The notes under the pieces were generated by a model. The model ran no database searches. It was not told where the DNA came from and saw only the letters and a list, made by a program, of their open reading frames with translations. Of a stretch of 64,000 bases of DNA, positions 48,601-61,200 are shown piece after piece. Within the stretch, counting starts at the first letter, position 1. Each line of letters begins with the position of its first letter. Position numbers and translations under genes: made by a program. Source of the stretch: Agroathelia rolfsii (Eukaryota; Basidiomycota; Agaricomycetes; Amylocorticiales; Amylocorticiaceae); the NCBI GenBank assembly GCA_018343915.1, contig JABRWF010000007.1, positions 3,410,001-3,474,000 on the forward strand. The letters are read 5' to 3'.

Positions 48601-49045
48601 AGATATTGTACTTCAATGCTGATAGCACGTTGCAGGCTGTGACCAAGAAATCCACTAGCTACTTTGGTAACAGAGTCGGATTAGCTGAGGGCCGAAGGCT
48701 AAGAGGGCATGCCAGTACCAATTGCCTTACTGATTAATCGTAGCTTCACTTCAACGAAGTAAAGCATCGTGGCTTCTTATAGTGAATGTAACACGGCTTC
48801 GTGACTCGATATGACTCTTGGCTACCTAGCGACGACATACATCCATGGAACAGGGTGAACTCAAGCCGAAATCATTTAAGTCGACATTTTAAATGAGTGA
48901 GGATTGTATTAAAATTAAGTTATTGTGCAGTCGAAATAAAAAAAGGGTATGGTGTAAATAATCGCGCAGAGTATATGCACAGAGTACCTTGATCAAAGTA
49001 CACTGCTTACGGCGACGGCGATCGCGTCGCCTCTGATGTGTAAAA
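48601..49045. other. Spacer between acetyltransferases 2 and 3
   Basis: This is the upstream region of copy 2 and downstream flank of copy 3. No other feature was recognised. Confidence 0.5.
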
Positions 49046-49752
49046 TTATATTTGCTTGTAGAATATTGTGTCAACTATCATCGCAGATTGATCGACGGTG
49101 TAGGCAAAGTTGGGTATATTGCCAACCTGATTATTCGTCAATTATTCAACTTGAAATTCATGAATACTTCACTTGCTACGAACCTTAATCCAACCCCATT
49201 TCAAACATATCGCCTCAGCGTCGCTTCCTTGCTTTGCGTCTAGAATCTAACAAAGTATTAAAATCAGTAAATACCTTCAGAGACACTTAATGTCGTTTAC
49301 TTACCAAGAGTGTCCTACCCAAGCTTTTAGCGTAATCTTCGAGAGTATTCATCAGTCGAGTCGATATCCCCCTGACACGTATAATGTAAGTTGGACGCAG
49401 AAGCCACCTGTCTTCCCAGCTTCTCATCTTACCTTCCTCTAGCTGATGGATCTACCAACAACTTCAGGACATCTGCACGATGAGGTGCATTAGGCTGCCA
49501 TGCTAAGTTGAGAACAACACAACCCAGCAGCTCCTGCGTGAGTCCATCCAAGGCAAGAAATACGACACTTTGTTTCATCATGACGTTGGAGTAAAAACGC
49601 ATCCAATGTGAATGTGTCTCCCTCGAAGAGACTGGTATAACAAAGCCAAGCTCCGCACCAGCTTCTATGCACCGTGTTAGGAGTCCAGCCAACTGCGGAA
49701 TGTAACCTTCGTAGAATGACGGTGGACAGGGCAAAATTGTAACAGCTGACAT
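49046..49752 (-). CDS. GNAT family acetyltransferase, copy 3
   Basis: This is the most diverged of the tandem acetyltransferases, again with four exons. Exon 1 starts MSAVTILPCPPSFYEG and contains LLGCVVLNLAWQPNAPHRAD and LKLLVDPSARGR. Exon 2 reads GISTRLMNTLEDYAKSLGRT. Exon 3 is LDAKQGSDAEAICLKWGWIK, where copies 1 and 2 have LDTRKGSDA and IYRKWGWIE. Exon 4 ends IFYKQI. The reading frame is open across all exons. The changes in exon 3 may alter substrate binding, but this is inference. Confidence 0.86.
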
Positions 49753-51064
49753 GTTACGAGTAGCTTAGTTATAGATTATCGTCTTTTCAAAGAGAATACG
49801 AGAGGATAAGATACTCTTATGGCTGGCATTCATTGAGACATCTTTTAACAAAAATACACATCCTAATAGAACATTTTCGTTGATTGTCGGGCCCGAGCTC
49901 TTGATGACTCCGAGTCTTTCCGTATTCTCCAACCCTGTACAATTTATGACTTGACGTGACTCATTAACATCGCCTAGTGATATAGAGAAGCTCATAAGGG
50001 GCAGAAATCAGAAATCAGATGAGTACACTCGGCATGTAACTACGCAAGCGTGTGAGCCGTGGAGACGACGAAAGGGGTGACCAATGGCTATGAGCCGCTG
50101 AAAAGCCTTTGATCGATCCAAGTTTTACATTTCAGCCAATCATATGCAAGTATTCTCTTAGAGCTAATAGTCACAATAATCCAATGTAAAAGGTCCTTAC
50201 GAAGCAACCACACAAAAACATAATGTGCTTCTTGCTTTGAAATAAGCTTAGGCTGTCAACTTCGGGGGAGGGGAGATGACTCAATACAATATCCATTCAA
50301 ATTAACATCTTAATGCATAGACCGCTGGTAACATAGAGAAACCCTTTGAAAGCCGAGGATTAACTTGATGGCAAGACAGAAAACGAGCGTACATTGCAAG
50401 GGGAGGGTTCGTAACGAAATTCAGATCTGATATCCTGGCTAGGATAGTGCACTATCAAGCGATGAGCCGCTCTATTTTCGAAGTAGAGCGCATCAAAAGG
50501 CAGATATCCGCGATGATGGCCCAGCAAATGTATTAAATACCTAGGCTCAGCGTTAATGCAATTGAGTTCCGAGTTCATAGCTCCAAGTCATGGGAAGCTA
50601 TCCAGTCCCGTGACAAATGAGTGCATCGTCAATTTGGACATCGACATAATAAACTGTCTCGGATCACAGGTTTAAGACCTCCATTTTAGCAATGGCAGTG
50701 CGCGAATGTAAGAATCCTGAGCCGCAGTAAAGGGTCGTCTTTATTTATGAATACAAGAAGCGTGTCGCGAAATAATCATAGAGCGTTTCTGTCAAGAGCA
50801 AAAATATCGGAGGAACTCAGGGTATTTTAGCCATGAGTAATACAATCTCGAGCGCTCACAGCTTGGAAAAAAAAAATTCAAAAAGAGAAGGAGAGAAGCC
50901 AATTTAAAGCGGGGTGCATATGCTGGGTAATAGCGACAAATAGACATTGGTAAGGAGGACGGGTATTGAGAAGGTAAGAGTTCAAAGGAGGTGCATTTAT
51001 GCCCAAGTCAAGTAGGATAAGGCAAGGCAATTATTACATAGCCAAGTAAAAACATAAAAAGAAA
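49753..51064. other. Intergenic
   Basis: No gene was recognised. The region has an A9 run near 50868-50876 and short AT-rich tracts only. Confidence 0.5.
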
Positions 51065-51136
51065 CTCCGATACGGGGAATCGAACCCCGAGCTGCCGCGT
51101 GAAAGGCGGCAATGTTAGCCGTTACACCATATCGGA
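51065..51136 (-). tRNA. tRNA-Glu(TTC), intronless
   Basis: The reverse strand gives a 72-nt tRNA. The acceptor stem is TCCGATA/TATCGGA with discriminator G. The A-box region is TGGTGTAACGGCTAAC and the anticodon arm GCCGC-CTTTCAC-GCGGC with TTC anticodon. The T arm contains GGTTCGATTCC. Apart from the acceptor stem, anticodon and intron it matches the tRNA-Glu(CTC) at 11062-11148. Confidence 0.95.
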
Positions 51137-51275
51137 TTATAGGGGAAAGGAGTTATAAAATATAGTATCTCTCAAGCCGCACTAATAGATTGACTGCTCC
51201 TGCTGGCAATGAGCATTGCCTCCTCACACCGAGATACCAACCACCACGACGCTTATTTCCCTATCGCAGACGACC

Positions 51276-52645
51276 ATGACGGAAACTCAAGTTCGTTTTG
51301 AATACCACTGCGACGGAGTACCCACCTTGATCTTCTTTGTCCTAGACGAGATCCACTTCGCCCGCAGCAGCGCCATCTGACACAGCAGGCAACAAACTGG
51401 CGCTTTCACGAGCGCTTGGTGCCGCATTTCTTAACCATCAGGTTCAGCAGCTAGAGAAGTCAGTTGCGACTAGGCCCCGCCATGAGCATCCTCAAAATGG
51501 TCGTATGGCTCCAGCACGCGCAGATAATAGCCCTGCTTCCCGCAACTGGAGGGATCGGCCTGCCCAAGCTGGTCCTGTAACAGGGGCCAAGACGTCTGCT
51601 CCTCATGCCGGCACACAGATACATCCAAGCCAAAGAAATGCCCGCCCAACTAAAAAGAAGGATGCGGATGTTGTTGTTGTTGACGCCAGCGTGCTCATTC
51701 ATGCCCCGCATCAGCTTAAGAGGTGGTGCAAAGATGCAAGCCAGGAAACTATCATCATTCCACTTGAGGGTGTGTAATCTATTCTCCTCATGCTCAGCAT
51801 ACCATGAACAATCCTTGCCAGCTCTGAATACATTGGACCTGCTCAAAAAGGGGACGACTGTTCTTGCAGCCAAGGCTCGAGCCGCTTCTCGTACGCTCGA
51901 AGCCCAGGTTGGCGTCAACCCACGCATCAACGTTCAACACGACGATGCGTTTATAAAGTGGAATGACATCACTCTCAAAGAGGATACCGCTGAGTCTAAA
52001 GAAACCTCGGCCCAATCTACCTGCCCAGACTGGGTCCGCCATACGATTTCCTGTGCAGCGTTTGAGACGGCGCATCCCTCAGCAAACAACGCCCAGGTAG
52101 ACGACCACCAAGCATCGCTCCGCGTTGTCCTCGCTGTCCTTGCACCCTCGGACGTTGCCGACCCACCGGAATGGAACGCCGCAAATAACAAGTATGAATC
52201 TCGTTCGTCTGGCTCACACGTCCGCGAATGGGCCACCCGTGCTGGCATCCAGCTCCTGCAAGTGGAGCCATCCAGCACGGGCCGTACGTCTCCGGAAGAG
52301 AGCACCACTTATCATCATCACCATGGTGGATCCCGCAAGTTCTCCGGAGGCGCTGGTGGTGCTGGGGCCCGTGCACCTGCTCCGCGCTCAGTAGCCCAAG
52401 GCCAGGGCCGCTCCCCACCCCGTGTTCCCATCGTTGAGCGTCCGCCGACAGTGAACGTTGCACCTGGCCGGCCCATCCGCCTGCTCGCCCGCGGCGAAAA
52501 GCTGGAGGTACTCACGAAAGGCAGCGGTGGCGGCGATAACGCAAAAGCGATGACGAAGGCAGATTCCAAATCTGGTACTCTTCTTCCTGGCGGCGATAAT
52601 ACTAAGACGTCAGCGGTCACTGTTGAAGCCAACGGCGCGCCTTGA
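51276..52645 (+). CDS. PIN-domain protein, possibly Nmd4-like
   Basis: Three exons (51276-51290, 51346-51769, 51822-52645) give 420 residues. The first exon encodes only MTETQ; it was chosen because the stop before 51346 forces an acceptor there and this ATG gives a phase-0 donor. The N-terminal 90 residues are polar. A PIN-like nuclease fold starts at DVVVVDASVLIHAPHQLKRW and continues ETIIIPLE-ALNTLDLLKKG and ARAASRTLEAQVG. The first acidic metal ligand (DAS) is present. Later regions (SLRVVLAVLAPSD, HVREWATRAGIQLLQV) may complete the fold. The C-terminus is Gly/Pro/Ser-rich. In yeast the PIN protein Nmd4 binds Upf1 in nonsense-mediated decay; the assignment here rests on overall look and is uncertain. 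Confidence 0.7.
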
Positions 52646-53899
52646 CTGAACCTTGGCAGCGAGTATCTGCTCTGAGGCTCAGACAAAGAGAAAGCATCTC
52701 TCGCAGCAGCGTATGGGTACATCGTCAAGCTACGATCACACGACCACCAACCGGCGTTCATTTGGCTCCCCTCCTTGCGAACGGGGAAAAACACGTTTTT
52801 GGAAAGTGAATAATCCGTGCGCTACAATTCACGGGCGCACTTCACTTTTCCGAAATGTTTTCGTTGGCATGTCTGTCATCCACTTCACCTAACCCTTGGA
52901 ACAATTGCAAGACCTTGCGTTATTCAACAATCGATCCCAGCGACTTTCTCTCCTTGATAAGATATGGGCTTAAATGTCAGAGTCTCATCTCGCAATGTAA
53001 TGCAGTAATAGGAGTTGAAAGCTCACAAACAGACGATGAGCCATCGTTTAACTTTTTTTTCCCCTTTTTTTTCCTTTTTATTATTCCACCTCTCCCATTT
53101 ATCTCAATCAATCGCTTGCGTTTTCAATATCTCCATGTCTTTCCCCGATAAAGCGCATCTCGGAGTGGAGATAAAGAGTTTTCTTATACTCTTTGTTAAT
53201 GGACGATGATATGGGATAAGTAAGATCATACATCCTTCCCTGCTCCCCCTTATGACTTCCTTCCTTCGAACCATTTCTGTATATATGTTCTATATGTATT
53301 CTCGTCGTACATATAAGAAAAAAAAGACCTACAATCGATATTTATATGCTAGTACAACATGATTTACGTTTGAACGCATCTGGAACAGCGCGAAAAAAGG
53401 TCTCCAACTGCCAGTTGTATACGTAGACTCGGTGGATGGTCGTTTTTGAGAGATGGGGTACGGTCAGCTTCAGGGCCATCCGGCACACAATCTATGAGAT
53501 TATTGTGAAGAATATACAGGGGATGAGTCGCAGATTCCGCCCACTTTCAACGGTGCCGCACAGCTACCTATGGTTCCTGAGTGTAACTGGGTGTAAAGAA
53601 GCATTTGAGATTGAATTATTTGTGCTACTACAGCTACTGTTACGAGTCAAATATCCTGGAGTAATAGTCAGATAGACTTGGTAGATGATAAATTACATCT
53701 CGAGAGACTTGCGGTTGGCCGTAAATCCATCTAATGCAATCGTTGAGAAGGGGATTTAGGGGATCCATACAGATTTTAGACCCTTAAGGGCACTATTGTT
53801 TGTAATTCTCGAATGTGTGTATTTTGAAGACAAATAACAACACCTTCTTCATCAGGACCCACAAGGATTTTCAAACATGGTTTGGGCCTGGATATACAG
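52646..53899. other. Intergenic
   Basis: This is the 3' flank of the PIN gene, with a T-rich tract (53048-53090). No exon was recognised. Confidence 0.5.
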
Positions 53900-54650
53900 T
53901 CAGTCGTTAGAGAGGGCCAAAATAAGTCCTAAACACCAGCCGAGACCTAGAGAGAGGACCAAGGATCCATCCGGATGTCTTTGGATGAATAGTCAAGAAG
54001 TCTTGTGGGTCGCTGGTAAATCCACTTGAAGGCAAGGGTAAGATATTTGTAGAAAGATAAAAGCCGTGATGGGTACACGGGGAAAAGTAAACATTGCTCA
54101 TGGAGGCAACTCAACTAGATAATGATTGGACTAGAGCGGTGGGGACAACACTTCGTAGAAAAAGATCAGCTTTCGAGTCATATGAGGCTTCAAGCTTGGA
54201 AAGTATCGATGGTGTTAGGCGTTAATTCTGTATTTTTTTCCAGTTGCATGGTTACCTAGAAAACGGAGAGACAAAGGTTTACCACGAGTATACTGCATAT
54301 CCTACACACGCGGTGTCTTGTCATCTGAGTCAGAGACGACGTACCTGCCATCCGGCGAAACTCGATGGCTTCGGTGTGTCGTTGGCATGGATCTAAGACC
54401 GACTGACTCGTCTGTGCATCCCAAGTAGGCATTACATAGTCAGAGGAGCCAGAAACAATATACTGATCATCCGGAGAGAATGTGGCAGAGGTAACGGATC
54501 CAGTGTGTCCTTGGAATTACTGTAGCCCGTCCGCATATTTCATTGTCGGCTGGCCCGTTTGCCCTTTACGCACGCACCATGTAGTCAGATGAGCCAGAGA
54601 CGATTTACTTTCTATCAAATGAGAATATCCGTAGTGTTATATGACCTAGA
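53900..54650 (-). pseudogene. Relic of a NACHT-WD40 gene, C-terminal part
   Basis: From 54650 downward the reverse strand shows broken WD40 repeats with stops and frameshifts. IVSGSSD-like and WDAQTSQS-like pieces, and SGS-D motifs, are recognisable from the DNA. From 54101 to 53907 a tail domain is in frame: FSPCTHHGFYLSTNIL and FLTIHPKTSGWILGP. This tail matches ILFSPYRHHGFTLASG and NSGWILGP of the NLR at 58-63 kb. No NACHT part remains. Confidence 0.75.
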
Positions 54651-55065
54651 GACAATATTTTCGAGTTGTTTAGGATCAATGAATTTAGGCCGGTAGATTG
54701 CTATGAATTTCCATATATAAAAGGAAACTGTGCCAAGGGCCTTTAGACCTAGGCTGGTAGGCAATTGAGACCTAGGAGGTGGCTGATGATAGGATGTAAC
54801 CTATGGCAAGCCCTCCGTGTCTCGGGTCCGAAATAACACTGCCATTCCGGTTTCCGAAGTCGTTTCAGTTCATAAGCGCTTGAGTACCTACACATAACTC
54901 AGAGCTTTTACAGACCCGGGACCGCCACGTCCTAAAAAAACGAGTCAAAGCTGATCTGTATGCATCAATGAGTCTTCTCCGACGAATTTGGGATACGTAT
55001 ATATAGTTAAGCTACGGGGGAGAATTGCATCTACACAACCAGAAGCACATCTCGTCTTGAAGACA
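54651..55065. other. Region upstream of the esterase
   Basis: This probable esterase promoter has TATATATAG at about 54997-55005, some 60 bp before the start codon, a plausible TATA element. Confidence 0.4.
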
Positions 55066-57606
55066 ATGCTTCTCGAATTTGTTTCTGCTCTACTATTGCC
55101 CCTTGGGTACTTTTTTGCACAATGGAGTGCAGTTAGCTCATCTGCACCGATAGTGGCCCTTGATTATGCTCAATATCAAGGCTCATGGAACGCAACGTCC
55201 AATGTGACGAGTTTCCTGGGTGTCCGATACGCCGCTCCTCCAACAGGTTAGTCTTTAATTGTCTTGCTTGGGTGTACGGTATGATGTAAATGGGGACGGT
55301 ACACAGGTAATTTGCGCTTCTCCGCGCCACAGGCACCATCCCCCACCACCGGCATACAACAGGCTACTTTTTATCCCAATTATTGCTACCAAACTATGGT
55401 CGTAGTCACCCCTGAGAGCGCGAATCTCACGGGCTCGGAAGACTGTCTCTTCTTAAAGTAAATCCTTGACCTCGATTCATGCTTCTAAAAGCTCATACAT
55501 ACTCTAAAGCGTATACACTCCTGGATCAAATCTAGACACTAGCCTCCCTGTTGTAGTCTGGATCCACGGCGGAGGGTAAGCTAATTTATTAGAAAAAAAC
55601 AACCCAAGTTAGTTTCTCATTTGACTTGCATGAATAGCTATACCGTCGGGGAGGGGGCTTGGCAGTAAGTGCCCTTAGCTTGATTATTCGGGCTGTACTT
55701 ACTTTCTGTGTTCAAAAGCAACGGCGCCGACCTAGTCCATGGTACGCTTGGAGGTGCTGTAGCTGTAGTTCTCCAGTATCGTCTGGGTATCTTCGGTGAG
55801 TTTATATCCATACGCACATTCATAGTTTAGGCTAATCTTTCAACTAGGATTCCTACCTGGAAAAGCCGTCCACGACGGTGGCAGCCTAAATGCAGGTTTG
55901 CGTAAGTAGAGATATACTTTTTAAGCACGCGCACATTCCATATTTATTGAAATCGATCGACCAGTGGATCAACGGTTTGCCTTTGAGTGGATACAGAAGA
56001 ACGTACGTACTATGTCTTTCCCTCAACCTTTGATACAAGACTCATGATTAATACTTAGATCCATAAATTTGGTGGAGACCCCACAAGGGTAACCATCTGG
56101 GGAGAATCTGCCGGTAAGTACTCATGCCTTAGATTTGAAATCCTCGATAACTTGAACGATATGTGTATAGGTGCCGGCTCCGTCCTGCAACATGTAGTAG
56201 CTGACGGAGGCAACACGCAGCCGCCGCTCTTCCACGCAGCACTTGCAAGTTCCCCGTTTGTACCATCCCAGTACTGGTACAATGATACCGTTCCTGAGGT
56301 TGGTGACAACACGCTGTAGTTGATAACAGTATACCTTGAGTTGACATGATATTTGCTTTTCAGGAATTTTACATGGATGTAGTGGCAACGGCCAAGTAAA
56401 TGCACATATATCCAACCTCCACAATTTAATTTTGCTAATAATGCCTTTCAAATAGCTGTTCTGCAACGACAGATAGCCTTGCGTGCCTGCGGTCTCTTAA
56501 TTCATCGGCCCTGGATTTGGTCAACTGGAAATTAAGCGCTCAAAGCTTGTATGCTAGGTTCAGACTCACCCCTGTTATAGATGGATCTTTCATCGTAGAG
56601 AGCCCCTCGGTGACACTGGCAGACGGAAGACACAACGGAGTGAGAGCGATATTTTCCTTTGGGTATACAAAACCACTGACTTGCATTTTTTTCTCGCTTG
56701 TCTAGAAAGCCCTTATTGCCACCACCACCGCCGATGAAGGATATATCTTCGTCGATCAATCTAACTCAAACCTGACCGAGTACATCTCTTACCTGTTCCC
56801 CCTGCTTTCTCCCGAACAAGTAAAAGGGGCTGCGGATCTTTATGCATCAATGCCTGACACTACAGTCGCGGATCAATGCACCCTAATCAACGGAGAGGGT
56901 GCGTATATATACATAATTCGGCATAGGTGTGACTAACACGAACGCTGCCTATTTAGTTATCTTTGTTTGCCCTTCATACAAGCTTCTTCGTGCCTTCGGC
57001 AATACTGGATACAGGGTAAATGTAGTTCCTATTTGAAAATCGCGTATAGAAGTATCTAATGAGATCTTCCGAATCAGAGTGTCTTTGCCGTCCCTCCTGG
57101 GTACCATGGCACCGACATCGTCTATTACTTCACAAGGTAAAACCTCCTTTACACCAAAGCGTTCATAGTGCAGATTACTAACATATTTATAGCTATAATG
57201 TTGCCAACTCTAGGTGATTTCCATTAATCTGTTAGTATCTATGCGCTTCTCTGCCCGCTCATGCATGCACGTATCACAGTGTCCCCGCTTCGCAAAAGGC
57301 CTTCCAAGAAGCATTTGTGCAATCGTTCGGCGCCATGATCCTGAACCTCGACCCGAACGACAAGCTCAACAAGACGGACCCGACTCCGGCCTGGGCTCCG
57401 TGGTCTACCTCGGGGCATACTGAGATGATCTTCAACGTGACGGAGTCCGGTTCGCCTGATATTTACACAACGGTAACTGACCCTGCCTTGTTGGAGCGTT
57501 GCGCGTGAGTTTGGATCTCTTGATGATCAAAGAGATAGAGTTACTGACCACGAGGATGATGGTTTTAGATACTGGGATAGCTTACACCAGGTTATTGGCC
57601 AATAGG
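55066..57606 (+). CDS. Secreted type-B carboxylesterase, carotenoid-ester-lipase-like
   Basis: About 16 exons, several under 60 bp, encode an alpha/beta hydrolase of roughly 530 residues. A signal peptide is likely (MLLEFVSALLLPLGYFFAQW). Type-B motifs follow: FLGVRYAAPPTG, EDCLFL, PVVVWIHGGG (oxyanion hole) and the nucleophile elbow GESAG. The acid is probably in TADEGYIF and the His in GYHGTDIVYYF, so the triad looks complete. The N-terminal pattern YQGSWNATSNVTSFLGV resembles enzymes annotated as carotenoid ester lipases in Pleurotus-type fungi, which cleave fatty-acid esters. The last exon (YWDSLHQVIGQ) follows a 65-bp intron. All splice junctions examined keep frame. Confidence 0.87.
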
Positions 57607-58219
57607 GTCTATGGACTACATATATGCGTTATGTGGTACCGATTCAGTTATTTTCCGTCTTTGTACCTAAAAGTATTTACGTAGTTAAGCTTAACATGCC
57701 TACTGTTACAAACTATAGAGATTTACCATTCTTACGGTTGATCTTAAGTTGATGAATATACGAAGACCTATAGTTGGCCGCCAATTGAAGCCATCGTGTC
57801 ATGAGAAGCAGTGGGTATGACGTCCGATTAATTACTTTGTAAATTCTATTATAGTAATTATTAACAAATAAGCGTACTGTTCGCATTCTATATCAACAAT
57901 GCAATATCATTACCTCTATCTTCTGTGTTACCTATCAAACGCCCGCCGACGGTAAGTATCGCGCTCTGCCTGCCTATTCACTTACAAAAAGGCGGTGATA
58001 TGCAGAAGCTGTGAGGGGCCCAAAATATAATGTTCTTCTTTGGCGGTAATAATTCTGGAACGTACTAGGAAAATACTAAAAGCAGAGACTCGCCTGGAGC
58101 GAGAGCTGAGCATTTACATTGGGATTTGTAAAATAAATAGTATATTTTATACTGGATAATCGCTACAAACGGTGTCCTTGTGCTATTCTGCTCCTAGTCC
58201 TTAGTTAACTGCGGGTTGT
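57607..58219. other. Intergenic, convergent 3' flanks
   Basis: The spacer lies between the esterase and NLR 3' ends. No feature was recognised. Confidence 0.5.
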
Positions 58220-61200
58220 CTATCTGTCACAGGGCGGGCTCTGAGTCTCTAGCGAATTGAGCCCAAAATCCAACCTAACTTGATCCATTAGGAATTCTAC
58301 TGCGCGCTTTGAAGCCAAGGGACGGCGGCACTTTGCCCAGCAAGACCCACATGAATACCCAGAGAGGTCTAGGTATATCTTGTGCTTAGATATAGGACCA
58401 GCAGCTCGAGGAAGCCATAGCGATGATCGAATATCAGACGGAACCCAGAGGAAGAGTTCCTTTTGGGGTCCCAGGATCCATCCGGAGTTTTGTGGATAGA
58501 TGGTAAGGATGTCTAGGGGATGACTACTAGGATTGTTCGAAGGTGAAGTTAAAAATCCGCTTGCAAGTGTAAAGCCATGATGTCTGTATGGAGAGAAGAG
58601 TATTTGTGCCGTAGAAGGTGATTTAGATTTTGTTTTGGCTGGAATAGCGTGAGCTATGTCTTGCAAAGCAATGTCACTATCATATAATACTGGAGCAGAA
58701 TGAGTAGTGCTAGAAACTAGGCCTGACACATTATTCAGCTGGATAATCACTCAAAATAAACGAAGCAACTTACCATGATCAATCTGTACACTAGAACTCC
58801 ACAAACGTATTGTTCTATCATCAGAGCCAGAGATGATGTACTTGCCATCCGGCGAGAATGCCACAGAGGTAACTGCAGAAGTGTGTCCCCGCAGCGGCCT
58901 CATCATTGGCCGGCCCGTTTTCGTATCCCATACGCGTATTGTACAGTCATTAGATCCAGAGACAATATACTTGCCATTTGGCGAAAATGCGACAGATATA
59001 ACGATGCTACTATGTCCTTGCAGTGGCTTCATCACCGGCTGGCCCGTCTGCGCATCCCACAAACGTATGGTTTTATCGGACGAGCCTGAGACGATAAGTT
59101 TACCATTCGGCGCGAATGCGACGGAATGAACCCAATCCGTATGTCCTCGTAGTGGCGCCATTATCCGTCGGCCCGTTCGCGCATTCCATACACGAACTGT
59201 CTTGTCATCAGAACCAGAGACTATGTAATTGCCATCTGGTGAAAACACGACGGAATTGACATCGAGAATATGCCCTTCAAAGATCCCCATCGTCACGGTG
59301 AGCGCACCCGTCTGCGTATCCCAAACACGAACCGTCTTATCTGCTGAACCAGAGACAATGTGTTCGCTATTCGGCGCAAATCTAACACAGTAAATTGGTT
59401 CGGTGTGTCCTTCTAGCGGCTTGTTTATTGGCAGGCCTGTCTGCGCATCCCAAATCCGCACTGTTGCGTCATCCGAGCCAGAGACGATATACTTGCTATT
59501 CGGCGAAAATGCAACAGATCCAACCTCATCGGTGTGTCCCTCTAAGGGATTCATCATCAGCTGGCCGGTCTGTGCATCCCATATGCGCACCGTCTTGTCG
59601 GATGATCCAGAGACGATGCACTTGCCATCCGCCGAGAATGAGATGGAAAGTATCCCTTCAATATGAACGGCCGATTGTTGTAATTGACCGTTGGTATGAT
59701 CATGATCCCTCCGAGTCATGCGTAATTTCCGATTCTTCGATTTAGTGAATGGTTTGTCCTCATACTTACAATTGCCAATGCAAAACAACCACGCTCTAGA
59801 TCTTTGGATCTCATTCCAGCATGTTAAAGGTACACCACCGTACTCTTCCTCAAATTGTGCCCTAATGCGTGATTCTTGTGGACAAAGCGCAAATGCAGAA
59901 AGATATATGTGAGGTGTACTTCGCTGGATCGCCTCCCGAGACCCGTTCACGAATAGAAGCGCATCATGCAAGAATTTGACGATATCTGATTCTTGTTGCT
60001 CCTATTCAGAAAATTGAAGTTAAATATCATGTTTGGGCGCCGCCGCACTAGGACATACCTTGAGTAAGCTAAGTAATGTCCATAGCATCGCTTGTATATT
60101 GTCAACTTTTTTGCAAACACTCATGACCTCGAGCCAGAATAAAAACTTCGGAATCAATGTACTCTTCACCCATGCAATAATTGTTGTTAAAAGCTCTTTT
60201 GATGGTGAGATTTCTGCCATATGGCGAGCCCAGTTAGCGGCGGCGTACACAAGCGTATAAGGTAGCTTCAATCGCTGCTGATCATTAGTGAGAAACGACG
60301 ACGTCGCTCCTGAAACATTGAAACAAAGTTCCTGGCTCAAGACTTGTAAGCATCGTCGCAGAAGGATCCAATTCGCTGTATCTTTTGTGATGGCGTGATG
60401 TTTCGAGCGCCGCTCGTCGGTTAGGTAGTCACCAAGAGACGCATGAAGTGTTGTCACTGGACCATCATCGTTCATTTCTGGCACAAGGATCAAAGAATGA
60501 AGATCATCCATCACGATCTTGATACGTTCGGGCTTGGTTTCCACCAATACTGCTAGATCATTGACTGATAGCGTCTCCTGAGCGCATACAAGCGCAGCCA
60601 GACATTTTTGAATATCCGAAACGATCCCGGGTCCAACTTTCTCAGGGTCTTTTGCTTCGTCGAGAATAAGTGTGTACATGTCGTCCAGCCGCTGTACCAA
60701 CGGTCGCTCATCATCTACGACAGCTGTCCGGATGACTACCTTGAGCCGTACTTCGGGATCGCGTTTGATATAATTGCAAGCCGTGAATGCATAGATGAAT
60801 AGTTTGTCGGCGCGGTCGGCAAGCTTTGTGACCTGGTCTTCGGCTGGCCATTGCTTGGGAAGGTTATATTGGGATTCCTCTTTGATTTTAAGTAGACGGT
60901 GTTTTACGTAAAGCTGGATATCTGCTTTGACCATGCTCTCCTCTATATTGTGGAGATACAAAATAGTTCGCTTCGATGACAAAGATTGCGAAAATTTGTC
61001 CCGAATGTGGCTTTCAGGCCGGCTGGTAAGGAAAAACCGGAACGGCATACTGTCCGCTTTCCTAAGGATTGCTTCGAGGAGCCAAGCGGTATCTTCGGCT
61101 TCAGCACCTTCATCAAGGCCATCGACAACCAAGATCAACGGGGTTTCGAGGGCATGAAATACTTTTAAACGAGGCTTGGCTAGCAGCTCCTCCAACTGCC

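Noticed and set aside
58775..59745. Several 87-116 residue forward frames
   Set aside because: They are antisense shadows of the WD40 repeats, which are strongly supported on the reverse strand.
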